DNA from: Pseudobdellovibrionaceae bacterium
GTDB lineage: Bacteria > Bdellovibrionota > Bdellovibrionia > Bdellovibrionales > Bdellovibrionaceae
Assembly: GCA_019637875.1 (NCBI GenBank)
Contig: JAHBUW010000004.1
Location: forward strand, 1 to 64,000
DNA: 64,000 nucleotides
Reading direction: 5' to 3'
Shown: in pieces, positions 1 through 9,057 of the stretch
How positions within the stretch are numbered: position 1 is the stretch's first letter
How the letters are laid out: every line of letters begins with the position of its first letter
Notes under the pieces: generated by a model
What the model saw: the letters and a program-made list of their open reading frames with translations, nothing else
Told to the model about the DNA's origin: nothing
The model's database searches: none
Made by a program: the position numbers and the translations under genes

Positions 1-263
1 CAAAGACGCGGTTCTCCCGTGGTCAGGTTGAGACCGATCTGAGTCGAGAAGGTTTTCTGCGTCGACGCACAAATGCTACGCATGAAATGCGGGTCGAAAG
101 AAGAGGTTCGGTTCAAGCGGGAACTCCGTAAATCATAGAGAACCTATCGGAATTCTTGAGAAAGAGTTAAGGATGGGCCCGACCAAGGGCGAGGCCGGAT
201 TGCGTCGAAAATGCCGCTTTGTCCCGCGTTGATTCGGAGCCCGTCATCGTCTAGAGACAGGCC
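1..263. other. Left edge, no gene identified
   Basis: No gene is supported here. One plus-strand frame is open from base 3 to a TAA at 129-131 and could be the last 42 codons of a gene cut by the window edge. Its basic, low-complexity peptide resembles no family I know. The stretch before 264 presumably holds the promoter and ribosome-binding region of the next gene, but I see no convincing -35/-10 pair. Confidence 0.3.
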
Positions 264-641
264 ATGAAATCGAAATCCATCGTTCTGACGTTCTTCGCCC
301 TGATTGCCTCCCTGACTTTCGTCGCGCCCGCGGTCGCGGCCATCGACGGCTTGCCCGGAGGGCTCGATCATCTTGAGACGACTCTTTCGACCGAGCACGA
401 AAAAGGCTTAGAAGAATTCTTCACGCGCCTGAACGAAGACTGCGACAGCTGGGACGTCCTGAAGACGGAATACAAAGACGTGCCCGCGCGGACCGGAGTG
501 CCGAAGCTTCTACGGATCGAGTCGCGCGTCCTCGCCAGCTGTCTGCGCCAAGAGATGTGGTACTGCCACAGCTCGTTCACCGAAGACGGTGCGCGCCGCT
601 ATACCGAATGCGAAACCGATCGTCCCCTCTTCGACGAGTAA
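264..641 (+). CDS. Small secreted cysteine-containing protein, unknown function
   Basis: A 125-residue protein with a clear Sec signal peptide: basic MKSK start, hydrophobic stretch about residues 5-20, and an APAVAA-type cleavage site near residue 25. The mature part is hydrophilic and acidic, with four cysteines (about residues 59, 92, 99 and 115) that could form disulphides in the periplasm. I recognise no domain. The ATG at 264 follows an AGAGACAGG stretch. Only four bases separate its stop from the next ATG, so the two genes are probably co-transcribed. Function is unknown; a link to the haem protein downstream is a guess from position. Confidence 0.8.
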   Translation: MKSKSIVLTFFALIASLTFVAPAVAAIDGLPGGLDHLETTLSTEHEKGLEEFFTRLNEDCDSWDVLKTEYKDVPARTGVPKLLRIESRVLASCLRQEMWYCHSSFTEDGARRYTECETDRPLFDE

Positions 642-645
642 GTTC

Positions 646-1647
646 ATGCGCTTCGGGCCGTACGTGAAACGTTGGTCCACGGACCACCTCGACTATTTCC
701 CTCTGAAAGAGGGGCTGCCGAAAATGGCGATCGGGCTGAAGAAGCTGCCGTCGCCGGCGACCTCGAAGCGTGAGCGCATCTTCCAAATCGACGAAAGCTT
801 TCCGCACTACCGCGCGGCCAAAATCGAAGGCCGCCTGGAGCGGCAGTCCAAATACTATCAACGTCGCGAAGATCCTCCCGCCCGGCTGATCGAGTGGATG
901 ATCGGTCGTCTTGCCAGTGAGAACCCCGTGGACTACCGCTGGGACGAGGCGACGCGCAGCCTTCAGGTGGGGCCGACGGGCGAAACCCTCGCGTTCACCG
1001 CGGACTGGGCTTTGGAGCCCGCGCGGACGCGCTCGCCGTTCACCTACACCGATGCTTTCGACGCGATCGCCATGAATGTCGCGGAAGACCTCGTGTTCAT
1101 GCGGCAGAATCCCGACGGCGAGACCGAGTCGCGACTCATTCATTTGTGCGTTCCTAACGACTGGGCGGCCGAAAAGGCCATCGGCCAAAACTTCGACTAC
1201 ATCCACAAACCGATTCCGGGAATCGACACGATCATCCGTCGCCCCGTGCAGATGATCCAGGGGATCATCCGGCAGGCCGACAGCTTCGAGCGTGTCGGGG
1301 CGGTGGGCTTCCGCACGGAAATTCGATTGAATGAGCATCCGGATTTTTCCGCGTGCGTGCGCAATCGAACCTTCAGCGCCGCCGAGCCCAGTTTGTTCGT
1401 ACGTTTCGAACGTCAGACGGTGACGGGCTTCCCGGATCTGGGCGCTTTTTTGTTCACGATCCGCACCTATGTGCGGAACCTCGTCGACGACAACGGTCGT
1501 CCCGAACCGGCCGAGGTGCTGGCCAAGATCTTCCGCGAAGACTTCACCGGTCAGCATGTGAATCACTATTCGAAGACCTTCATCGAAGCGAATCGTGACC
1601 AACTCCTGAAGTGGTCGGATGCCGTCACGCCAACGGATCCTTCTTGA
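646..1647 (+). CDS. DUF3445 protein, haem-dependent oxidative N-demethylase alpha-subunit-like
   Basis: A 333-residue soluble protein without a signal peptide. The part around residues 235-265 (LFVRFERQTVTGFPDLGAF then FTIRTYVR) matches the signature of the DUF3445 family, whose best-known member is the alpha subunit of haem-dependent oxidative N-demethylase (HODM). That subunit binds haem in a PAS-like fold and removes a methyl group from dimethylamine as formaldehyde. Length suits the family. The ATG at 646 is preferred over one at 589 because 589 lies inside the upstream gene and adds non-family residues. HODM normally works with ferredoxin and flavin partner subunits; none is next to it, so the substrate and electron donor are unknown. 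Confidence 0.75.
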   Translation: MRFGPYVKRWSTDHLDYFPLKEGLPKMAIGLKKLPSPATSKRERIFQIDESFPHYRAAKIEGRLERQSKYYQRREDPPARLIEWMIGRLASENPVDYRWDEATRSLQVGPTGETLAFTADWALEPARTRSPFTYTDAFDAIAMNVAEDLVFMRQNPDGETESRLIHLCVPNDWAAEKAIGQNFDYIHKPIPGIDTIIRRPVQMIQGIIRQADSFERVGAVGFRTEIRLNEHPDFSACVRNRTFSAAEPSLFVRFERQTVTGFPDLGAFLFTIRTYVRNLVDDNGRPEPAEVLAKIFREDFTGQHVNHYSKTFIEANRDQLLKWSDAVTPTDPS

Positions 1648-1743
1648 TTCGCCGCGCAACTCGCCACAACTCTTGGTGACTTGATGGAAATTCCCCTATC
1701 ATCGAAGGGGTTTACAACTCGAGCTTTCAGCCAAGGATGTCTG

Positions 1744-3153
1744 ATGAAATATCTCGTGAACGCGCTTCTCTTGTCTTTGGTGTCCACGGCCCACGCGAAT
1801 GTCGTCGGCGTCGATACCCAGAACTTCAACCCCACGACAAGCGGTTTGGACTTCGTGACCGTGCAAAGTTCCGAGACTTTGTCCCCGGGGGTCGTGAACT
1901 TCGGGCTTTTCTTCAACTACGCGATCAATACGCTGCCGAACTATACGGACACCACCAATCAATCGCGGACCCAAGCGCGTGATAAACTTCTGTCGTCGGA
2001 CATCAACGTCGGGATCGGTCTTTTGCCCCGTTGGGATATCGGGATCAGCTTTCCCGCCGTCCTCAGCCAACAAGTCGAAGACAACGTCTTCAAAGGCGTG
2101 TTTGAAAAGACGGGTCTGACCGACATCCGCATCAATACGAAATTCCAAACGAGCGGCGACAAAGAGGGCGGAACGGCCCTGATCGCGACCCTGGAACTTC
2201 CGCAGGTCGAGAACAATCCCTTCGGCGGTTCGGGCAGCAATCCGACCCTGAACTTGGAATTCGCGGCGGACACGACCTACAAAAAGGTCGCCCTCGGTTT
2301 GAACCTGGGTTACCGCATTCGCCAACCCGGCGATCCCATCCCCCAAGTGCCGATCGCGCCGGTTGACGATCAGTACATCGCCTCGGTCGCCGGCAGTTAT
2401 CTGTTCGAAAGCATCGACACCAAGCTGATCACCGAAATTTTCGGTTCGCAGCCGGTGAAGAAGACCGCGACGCAATCGGATCGCGATCTGACGACCGCCG
2501 AGTGGCTGGTCGGTTTCAAACATGACTGGACTTCGAGCCTGGCGCTGCACGGCGGGGTGGGTACCGAGCTTCTGCACGGATCGTTCACTCCCGACTGGCG
2601 GATCTACGCGGGGCTGAACTGGGCGGTCGGCCCGGTGTGGGGACAAGGAGCGAATGAAGAGCGGATGTCCGTGCCCGTTCCCGTCGACAACCGTCGTAGT
2701 GACGAAGACGTGTTGAGCGGTCCCTCGTCGGCGACGACGATGACCGACGTCGCGACCGTCAAGTCGGCCGATGGCGCCTTCCTGGATGCGCGCAGTCCCG
2801 AGAACAAGGAGCTCTTCGTCGTCCTGAACATCAACTTCGCGACGGATTCGTCGAAGATCCCGCTCGAGTTCCGCCAGTATCTGGAAAAGTTCACGAACTA
2901 CCTGAAAAAGCCGCCGATGTATAAACGCATCGTGATCAGCGGTCACACCGACTCGGTCGGCAATGACGATTACAACTTGGGCCTGAGCCGCCGTCGCGCC
3001 CTGACCGTGAAACGTGCGTTCGTCGAAGTCTTCGGTTTGGATGCGAGCAAGATCCAGGTTGAAGGTTTCGGTGAAACCCGTCCCGTGGCCGACAACGGCA
3101 ACTACCAAGGTCGCGCGCAAAACCGTCGTGTTGAGTTCTATATCGAGCGTTAG
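1744..3153 (+). CDS. OmpA-family outer-membrane protein
   Basis: A 469-residue protein. It has a signal peptide (MKYLVNALLLSLVSTAHA), a long N-terminal part rich in alternating hydrophobic strands that reads like a beta-barrel (about residues 20-310), a short linker, and a C-terminal OmpA/MotB domain (about 370-469). The OmpA domain shows NINFATDSSKI, GHTDSVGNDDYN, LGLSRRRA and GFGETRP, the usual peptidoglycan-binding landmarks. It probably tethers the outer membrane to the cell wall. The start at 1744 has AAGGA about six bases upstream and gives a clean signal peptide; earlier in-frame TTG and ATG codons (1681, 1684) do not. Confidence 0.9.
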   Translation: MKYLVNALLLSLVSTAHANVVGVDTQNFNPTTSGLDFVTVQSSETLSPGVVNFGLFFNYAINTLPNYTDTTNQSRTQARDKLLSSDINVGIGLLPRWDIGISFPAVLSQQVEDNVFKGVFEKTGLTDIRINTKFQTSGDKEGGTALIATLELPQVENNPFGGSGSNPTLNLEFAADTTYKKVALGLNLGYRIRQPGDPIPQVPIAPVDDQYIASVAGSYLFESIDTKLITEIFGSQPVKKTATQSDRDLTTAEWLVGFKHDWTSSLALHGGVGTELLHGSFTPDWRIYAGLNWAVGPVWGQGANEERMSVPVPVDNRRSDEDVLSGPSSATTMTDVATVKSADGAFLDARSPENKELFVVLNINFATDSSKIPLEFRQYLEKFTNYLKKPPMYKRIVISGHTDSVGNDDYNLGLSRRRALTVKRAFVEVFGLDASKIQVEGFGETRPVADNGNYQGRAQNRRVEFYIER

Positions 3154-3171
3154 TTTGAAAGGCGCGTGCGC

Positions 3172-4635
3172 ATGAAGCTCCGTTCTGCAGTCCCGTTTCT
3201 ACTGACCGGTTCTCTTCTCGCACTGCTTGTCTCTTGCACTACGCCCCCGAAAGGGGGCGTTGCGCTTGAGAGGGGCGGTGTTTCTTCGGTGATCGAGGCG
3301 ACGGGTTATTACCCCGTCATGCAGGGCGTGACCGGGCCGACGTGGACCCGCTTCACGGTCATGCGGCCCAAGGCGGAGCCGCTGACCTACCGGGTGATCG
3401 CCGGCGATGGCATCGCGACGGGAAGTGTGCGCCAAGGAACGCATGAGTTCGCGGCTTCGGATCAAGTCGTCGACGAAATCAACGTGCAAGGTTTGAAAGG
3501 TGAAACGGGACTGAAGCTGCAGATCGAAAAGGACGGCAAAGTCGTCGACGAGCGGAACTTCGGTTTACGCAACGGTCGCAAGGACGTCCGCTTCGCGGTC
3601 GTGAGTTGTAGCGACGATCACTATCCCGCGGAACAAAAGGTCATGTGGTCCCACGTCCTTGCGCAGAAACCCGATTTCATCTTCGCGATCGGCGACAACG
3701 TTTACGCCGACGTCGAGGGCGGCAAATATCAAGGCGACGCCACGCCGGATCTTTTGTGGCGCCGTTACGTGCAGACGCGCTCGAACCTTCTGCTCTTCCG
3801 CGCGAAGAACCTGATCCCGGTCGTGGCCCTGTGGGACGATCACGACTACGGTCAGAACGATGGCGATCGCCGATATTCGCAGCAGCGGTCTTCGCTGCAG
3901 ATCTTCAAGTCGTTCTTCCCCCAAGACGTCGAGCGTGAACTTTTCTACGGCGGCCCGGGGGCGGCCTCGGCGTTCGGCTTCGGCGAGCAGCGTTTCTATT
4001 TTCTGGACGGTCGCAGCTTCCGCTCGCCGAACAAGGACCCGCAGATCTGCGCGACCAAAAAAGACAAAAAACAGTGCGAGAAAAGACCGCATAAGGATCG
4101 CGGTCGCGACCGTTTGGCCACGCGTGAACCCGAAACGCATTTCGGCCAGCAACAAGATCAGTGGCTGACGCGGCTTCTGGAACAAGGCGGGTCCGACGTG
4201 GCTTGGTTGATCACCGGGGATCAGTGGTTCGGGGCGTATTCGCCTTTCGAATCTTTCGAGTCCAACCAGCCCAACGATTTCAAAAAATTCATGGCGCGTT
4301 TGAAGGAGCGTGACGCGCGCGTCGCCTTCATCAGCGGTGATCGTCACGCTTCGGAGATTTCGAAAATCGAAAAGTCACTACTGGGCTACGAAACCATCGA
4401 GGTCGTCAGTTCCCCGATTCACGCGAAAGTGTATCCTTCGAACTGGAATGACTTTCCGAATCCGCGGCAGATCGCGGCCACGGCGGAAGCGTTCAATTAC
4501 GTTTTGATCGACAGTCGCGTCGACAATCAAAAATGGGAAATGAAAATTCGGAACTACAAACTCGATGGCCCGAAAGGACCGCTCAGTTTGGGGTTCGAGA
4601 AGGATTTTCTGATCGAACGGCCGATCGCCGAGTAG
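3172..4635 (+). CDS. PhoD-like phosphodiesterase/alkaline phosphatase lipoprotein
   Basis: A 487-residue lipoprotein: signal peptide ending in a lipobox (LLALLVSC, Cys about residue 22), so probably membrane-anchored and facing the periplasm. The catalytic part has the PhoD/metallophosphatase landmarks: FAVVSCSDDHY, FIFAIGDNVYADV, VALWDDHDYGQNDGD, WLITGDQWFG and VAFISGDRHASEI. These supply the Asp, His and Asn metal ligands. The family hydrolyses phosphodiester or phosphomonoester bonds and often serves phosphate scavenging. The start at 3172 is chosen over GTG 3166 because it gives the standard lipoprotein start. The last 53 bases overlap, tail to tail, the gene on the opposite strand. Confidence 0.9.
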   Translation: MKLRSAVPFLLTGSLLALLVSCTTPPKGGVALERGGVSSVIEATGYYPVMQGVTGPTWTRFTVMRPKAEPLTYRVIAGDGIATGSVRQGTHEFAASDQVVDEINVQGLKGETGLKLQIEKDGKVVDERNFGLRNGRKDVRFAVVSCSDDHYPAEQKVMWSHVLAQKPDFIFAIGDNVYADVEGGKYQGDATPDLLWRRYVQTRSNLLLFRAKNLIPVVALWDDHDYGQNDGDRRYSQQRSSLQIFKSFFPQDVERELFYGGPGAASAFGFGEQRFYFLDGRSFRSPNKDPQICATKKDKKQCEKRPHKDRGRDRLATREPETHFGQQQDQWLTRLLEQGGSDVAWLITGDQWFGAYSPFESFESNQPNDFKKFMARLKERDARVAFISGDRHASEISKIEKSLLGYETIEVVSSPIHAKVYPSNWNDFPNPRQIAATAEAFNYVLIDSRVDNQKWEMKIRNYKLDGPKGPLSLGFEKDFLIERPIAE

Positions 4636-5668
4636 CGCCGATTTCGGCCTGGAATCTTTCGATGGCGACGTTGATTTCGTTCGCGTTGCAACGTCCATCG
4701 GGGTCGGTCAGCACGGAAACGTCCGGAAAGCGGTTGAACTCTTGATTGAGTTCGAAGGCGCGGGGGATGTCCTGCCCCCGGCGGGCCAGCACGTGGCTGG
4801 CCATCACGTAGGACGACAACCACCAATCCAGATGATTGTAGGGCGCGCGCGATCCCGTCGCCTGATCGACGATACGTTCCGCGAAACGGAAGACGTCGGG
4901 TGCGTAGTCGGGACTGCGGGTCAGCGACAACAGCGCCTCGCGCACGGGGTTCATGTCAGGGACCGGCATCACCGAAAACAGCTGCACGGCCTTCAGAAAT
5001 CCCACCGAGTCGCCGGGGGCCGCCAGCAGTTTTTTTGAAATGTCGGTCATGTAGACGTCGAAACGATCCTTCGCCAGCCCACGGCGCGCGGCTTCGAGCG
5101 CCTCGGGGCCGCGGCCTTGTCGCTGGTACAAGGACGCCAGAAACAGATCGAAGGCACCGTTTCCGGGATCGCCGCTTTGCGCTTCTTCCAGAATTTGGAT
5201 CGCCTTCGGGATATTCACGCGGGCGGTATTACCCCGTCCCAAGAAAATTCCCGCTTCGCTCAGGCCCTCCAGAAAACGGCGCGCGGTGGACGGCTCTTCA
5301 CGGGGTTTCGCGTTCGGAATCTCGAACATCCAATCCAGCAGATCCTGATCGGCGGCGCTGAGTCCCGAGGCCACGTCCTTCAGATAGTTCGCCGCTTGCG
5401 CTTGGGTTCCGCCGGGCGTGGGCGTTTTCATCCAAAGGCAGGGATCGCTCGTCACGATGAGCGGAACCTGCGAACCGGGCGCGTTCGGCGTCTCGGACGC
5501 GGATATTTTTTTCGGTGGCGTGAGGGGAGTGGCGGCCCGACCGGCGACCACCGCGATGCCGCGACCGGCGCGTTCCGGCGGTGGCGCCGGTTCGGTCTCG
5601 CGCATTTGGAAGAGCGCGCCTAAAGCTCCGAAGAGCAGAAAGAAAAAAGCCACCAAGCGGTAGTCCAT
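4583..5668 (-). CDS. Membrane-anchored TPR/Sel1-like repeat protein
   Basis: A 361-residue protein with one N-terminal hydrophobic segment (about residues 5-20), probably a signal anchor since no clear cleavage site follows. A proline/alanine-rich linker comes next. The central part (about 150-290) is helical, with TPR-like stretches such as GAFDLFLASLYQRQGRGPEALEA (residues about 173-195, partly shown). Such repeats bind other proteins. I recognise no catalytic motif. It lies about 70 bases behind the TPR/winged-helix gene in the same direction and may be co-transcribed. Its 3' end overlaps the PhoD-like gene convergently by 53 bases. Confidence 0.75.
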   Translation of the reverse strand: MDYRLVAFFFLLFGALGALFQMRETEPAPPPERAGRGIAVVAGRAATPLTPPKKISASETPNAPGSQVPLIVTSDPCLWMKTPTPGGTQAQAANYLKDVASGLSAADQDLLDWMFEIPNAKPREEPSTARRFLEGLSEAGIFLGRGNTARVNIPKAIQILEEAQSGDPGNGAFDLFLASLYQRQGRGPEALEAARRGLAKDRFDVYMTDISKKLLAAPGDSVGFLKAVQLFSVMPVPDMNPVREALLSLTRSPDYAPDVFRFAERIVDQATGSRAPYNHLDWWLSSYVMASHVLARRGQDIPRAFELNQEFNRFPDVSVLTDPDGRCNANEINVAIERFQAEIGATRRSAVRSENPSRTPN

Positions 5669-5737
5669 GGAATCCCAGTGTCGCGCGAACGCCGCGCGCG
5701 GGGTACGGACCTATGACCAGATTCGCGCGCAAACCCG

Positions 5738-7492
5738 CTACCGGCGCAGGTAGCGCGTCGATCGCGCGCGGCCCACGCGGTGCACGCGTCCGGCTTGATG
5801 CAGGCCCGTTAGGTCGCGGGTCGCCGAGGGGACGGAAACCTGGAAACTTTCCGCATAGGTCTGGACGTCGATGGGCACGTCGGCGGGCCAGTTTTTCAGA
5901 AACAAATTCTGACGGTGATTGAGCTTGGTGTCGTAGTCGAAATTTTTCGCGGCGGCGGCAACGGTCTCGGTCGGTTCCGGCGTGGGCTCCGTGATCGTTC
6001 CCGCGACCGCGTCGGTGATCGCCTCGTCCAGATTCATGCGGTCGTGCAGTTTGACGGAGGAGTGCAGGCGGTAGGACTCGCCGTCGAATTGCAGCCAATC
6101 CTCCTGCGGGGCGAGGAGCTTTCGCAGCGTCGCGAGGGCCCGGTGCAAAAGTGAATCGTGGCGAAGCGGATCGTACTGATAGCCCCAGACTTCCGTGACC
6201 AGTTCTTCTTTCGATTTGAGTCCGCCGCTCAGGCTTCGGATCAAACGCGCCATGAGGTTCGTGAGTCCCTGACGTTTGACGGTGATCTCGCCCGCGGCAC
6301 TCAGCGCGAGACCTTTCGGAATGAAACCGACGATGAGCGCGTTATCGCTGCGATCCAGACCCAGAAGTCGCGGCAAGAGTCCCCAGTACTCTTCGCGCAG
6401 AATGACGGGCGCCGCTTTTTCGGGAGCGACCTCGATCAGATCCATCAGATCGCCCAGTGGATCTTCACCCAAAGGAAGCATGTTCGTGCGACCGACGGCG
6501 CGCGCGTTCAAGCGTTTTTGCCAGAAGACCGCGTCCGCCTCGTCGATCAGCGGCGGGGGTTGTTTCAATAAACGCGCCTCGAGTCCGCGCATTTCGTTCA
6601 TGACCAGATGATCGACCTGCGGATCCAGCAGCACCATGCCCGAACGTAAAATGCCGAGCGCGGCCAGATCTTGCCCGCGCAGGTACTGCAAAAACGCGAG
6701 CCGAAAATTCAGCCGCGCCGTCTGGCGTTTGTTCTGAAACTGATGGACCAAATGGAACGCGTCTTTCAGGGCCTCTTCCGCGCGGGTGAGCTGTCCCCGC
6801 AGGACGCGCTGGCGCGAAAGTTCCATCAGAAACTCCGCGCGTGAGTAAGTGTCCGAAGTTTTCAGCGCGGCGATGGAGTCTTCGAGTCGACGAATGGATT
6901 CGCCGCCCCAAAGTCCGACCTGGCAGGCGTATTTCAAATGGGAAACCTCGATCGCCGAGACGAGGCTTTCGTTCCCGAGTTTTTCGGCTTGGCGACTGGC
7001 GCGTTCGAAGTAGTCGAAGCTTGTGCGGACGCGGCCCAGATGAAAATAGACGTGCGCGAGCAGATCGCGCGATACGACCTCGCCCCAGGTGAACCCATGG
7101 CGTTCGGCGGTGACGAAAGCTTTTTCCCCGAAGCGCGCGGACTTTTCGAAATTTCCGCGGAAGTAGAAATAGAGAGCGGGGCCTTGATCGATGAAGAACT
7201 CCTCGGCGAAGTCCTTCAGGCGTTCGCGGTGCGCGAGGTTGCGTTTCATCAAGGAGCGGGCGCGGCCGTACTCCGAACGGCGTAACGCTCCCAGGGCCTC
7301 GAAGTAGAGGGTCGGGGCGAGCAGACTCGGCACACCGGGAATTCTTTGCTTGGCGGCCTGGGCGCGTGGCCAGTCGCCGACGAAGATCGCGCTCCCCAAA
7401 AGCCACGGCAGATCCTCGGGCCTTTGCCGGGCGAGGGGCACCTCAAGTGCCTTTAGATATTCACCTTTTTCGAAGTGGGTCCGCAGCGCCAT
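5738..7492 (-). CDS. TPR-domain regulator with two winged-helix domains
   Basis: A 584-residue cytoplasmic protein. Residues about 1-320 are TPR-like helical repeats (for example ALYFYFRGNFEKSARFGEKA). Residues about 420-485 look like an OmpR/PhoB-type winged helix: SKEELVTEVWGYQYDP, then HRALATLRKLL and a QFDGESYRL wing. The last 65 residues form a second, different helix-turn-helix (VQTYAESFQVSVPSATRDL) like DeoR or Fic-associated winged helices that end transcription-factor-like proteins. The layout suggests a transcription regulator that senses a protein partner or ligand through its repeats. It sits divergent to the haem lipoprotein at 7624 across a short AT-rich region. Targets are unknown. 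Confidence 0.75.
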   Translation of the reverse strand: MALRTHFEKGEYLKALEVPLARQRPEDLPWLLGSAIFVGDWPRAQAAKQRIPGVPSLLAPTLYFEALGALRRSEYGRARSLMKRNLAHRERLKDFAEEFFIDQGPALYFYFRGNFEKSARFGEKAFVTAERHGFTWGEVVSRDLLAHVYFHLGRVRTSFDYFERASRQAEKLGNESLVSAIEVSHLKYACQVGLWGGESIRRLEDSIAALKTSDTYSRAEFLMELSRQRVLRGQLTRAEEALKDAFHLVHQFQNKRQTARLNFRLAFLQYLRGQDLAALGILRSGMVLLDPQVDHLVMNEMRGLEARLLKQPPPLIDEADAVFWQKRLNARAVGRTNMLPLGEDPLGDLMDLIEVAPEKAAPVILREEYWGLLPRLLGLDRSDNALIVGFIPKGLALSAAGEITVKRQGLTNLMARLIRSLSGGLKSKEELVTEVWGYQYDPLRHDSLLHRALATLRKLLAPQEDWLQFDGESYRLHSSVKLHDRMNLDEAITDAVAGTITEPTPEPTETVAAAAKNFDYDTKLNHRQNLFLKNWPADVPIDVQTYAESFQVSVPSATRDLTGLHQAGRVHRVGRARSTRYLRR

Positions 7493-7623
7493 CGGTCCAG
7501 GGATTAGCGCGTTTTTCGAATCGAATCAAATCAAATCAGATTGATCAGAATTCCTGATTTCCATCTGGGGGGGCGCTTTGGCATGTTGGCCCTGTCAGCC
7601 GATGTCGGGTTGAGGAGGTTAGG
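7493..7623. promoter_or_regulatory. Divergent AT-rich intergenic region with repeats and a dyad
   Basis: This is the only AT-rich spot nearby. It holds iterated AATCA units (AATCGAATCAAATCAAATCAG, partial) and a dyad AAATCAG ... CTGATTT at about 7534-7560. It separates the minus-strand TPR/winged-helix regulator from the plus-strand haem lipoprotein and so probably carries both promoters. An operator role for the dyad is inference. AGGAGG at 7613-7618 is the ribosome-binding site of the next gene. Confidence 0.4.
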
Positions 7624-8385
7624 GTGAGCATGAAGGCGGGAGTTCTGGGGACCATGATCCTGTCCATGCTTTGGCTTGCGGCCTGCCAAGAGAGCACGCT
7701 TAAAACGGGCTTTCGGGGTGGGGACGGGGGGCCGCAAGCGCTCCGCTTCTGCGACGTCGCTTTGTCTTACGAATCGGTGAAACCGATTTTCGAGAACCGT
7801 TGCCAGCGCTGTCACCAATCGGGCTCGCGGAATGCGGTGACGTCTTACAACGAGGTCTTCCGCATCAAGGACTCGATTCATTTCGAAGTTTCGAATGACC
7901 TTATGCCCGATGACGGTCCCCTCGTCGCGGATCAGAAACGTTTGATGGTGGCGTGGCTCGAAGCCGGCGCGCCCGAGACCTCCGCGCAAGTTCTGGCCTG
8001 CCCGCCCACCGGCGGCGGCGAGAAGCCCGGCCCGCCGGGAGACCAACCAGCAGAGCCGCCGCCGGTCGCGCCGACACCCACGCCGCCCGGCCAAGGGCCC
8101 GCGCGCACGTACGCGGAGCTGCGCGAGAAGGTGTTGGTCCCGAAGTGTATGAACTGCCACAGCCTGGATGGCTCGGCGATGCTTTACGATTTCACCGACT
8201 ATCGCAGCATGGTGGCTTTAACCGATATCTTTGACCGTGCGAATCCCGCGAACAGCGTGATCGTGCAGGTCGTGCTCAAGGAAGGCCGCGGGCAAATGCC
8301 GCCCGTGCGGAGCAATATTCCGCGTTTGACCGACGATGAAGTCGAGCTCTTGCGCGGCTGGATTGAAGACGGACTTTTAGAGTAA
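7624..8385 (+). CDS. Dihaem c-type cytochrome lipoprotein
   Basis: A 253-residue lipoprotein with a lipobox (MLWLAAC, Cys about residue 21). It has two c-type haem motifs, CQRCH (about residues 61-65) and CMNCH (about 176-180), each starting a cytochrome-c-like half: VKPIFENRC and LVPKC. A proline-rich linker (about 125-155) joins the halves. The layout resembles the cytochrome modules often called planctomycete-type. It probably carries electrons at the outer face of the inner membrane or at the outer membrane. GTG 7624 is taken as start because AGGAGG ends five bases before it; ATG 7630 is the alternative. YceI and a second haem protein follow in the same direction. Confidence 0.85.
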   Translation: MSMKAGVLGTMILSMLWLAACQESTLKTGFRGGDGGPQALRFCDVALSYESVKPIFENRCQRCHQSGSRNAVTSYNEVFRIKDSIHFEVSNDLMPDDGPLVADQKRLMVAWLEAGAPETSAQVLACPPTGGGEKPGPPGDQPAEPPPVAPTPTPPGQGPARTYAELREKVLVPKCMNCHSLDGSAMLYDFTDYRSMVALTDIFDRANPANSVIVQVVLKEGRGQMPPVRSNIPRLTDDEVELLRGWIEDGLLE

Positions 8386-8463
8386 CGCGAACCAAACAAA
8401 CTCGGATGACGAATCACCGGCCAAGACCGGAAGGGATTCGTTCGTCCAAAAGCAGGGGGAAAT

Positions 8464-9042
8464 ATGAAGAAGGAAGCCTATGTGACCGCGTTGATGATCT
8501 TGATGGGCAACTTGGGCGCCGCCCACGCGGCGATCGCGAAAGTCGACATCAAGCCCGAGCAGGGAAACGTGCAGTTCCTGGCCGTCGGTAAACCCGCGTT
8601 CCTGAAAATCAAGGGCGAAGCGAAAGGCCCGGTCGGCGCGGTCGAGAAAAAGGGCGAAAACTGGGGCGCCGAATTCCAATTCGATCTCGGCACGCTCGAA
8701 ACGGGAATCGCCCTGCGCGACGAGCATATGAAAGACAAATACCTCGAGGTCGGCAAACACCCGAAAGCGAAACTCACGATCGCGAAGTTGGATCTTCCCG
8801 CGGATTGGACTCCGGTCACGGCCCTTTCGAAAGAGATGCCTTTCACCGGTGAGCTTGAAATGCACGGCGTGAAGAAGCCGGTCAAAGGAACGGCGCAAGT
8901 GGATTCGGGCGCGAACGGGACTTCCGTCAGCGCGAAATTCCAACTCGCGATCACGGACTACCAGATCGGCATCCCCAGCTACGCGGGCGTCACCGTCGCG
9001 GACAAGGTCGATGTCGAAGTGAACTTGAAGAACTTGAAGTAA
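8464..9042 (+). CDS. YceI-family secreted lipocalin-like protein
   Basis: A 192-residue protein with a signal peptide ending near AHA (residue 22). The mature part matches the YceI family: opening strand IAKVDIKPEQGNVQFLAVG, then GTLETGIALRDEHMKDKYLEV (partly shown), FTGELEMHGVKKPV and a terminal VDVEVNLKNLK. YceI proteins form a barrel binding isoprenoid or amphiphilic ligands such as polyprenyl quinones in the periplasm. AGGGGGA lies just before the ATG. Its place between two haem-protein genes suggests a quinone-related or electron-transfer role, which is inference. Confidence 0.9.
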   Translation: MKKEAYVTALMILMGNLGAAHAAIAKVDIKPEQGNVQFLAVGKPAFLKIKGEAKGPVGAVEKKGENWGAEFQFDLGTLETGIALRDEHMKDKYLEVGKHPKAKLTIAKLDLPADWTPVTALSKEMPFTGELEMHGVKKPVKGTAQVDSGANGTSVSAKFQLAITDYQIGIPSYAGVTVADKVDVEVNLKNLK

Positions 9043-9057
9043 TCGAAGGGGGCATCC

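Noticed and set aside
577-1659. Long minus-strand open frame of 360 codons
   Set aside because: It lies opposite the DUF3445 gene, has no ribosome site or family resemblance, and its Arg-rich composition is typical of an antisense frame in GC-rich DNA.
1699-3120. Minus-strand frame of 473 codons
   Set aside because: Antisense to the OmpA-family gene, which has signal peptide and OmpA domain; the antisense product is an Arg/Val/Asp-rich artefact.
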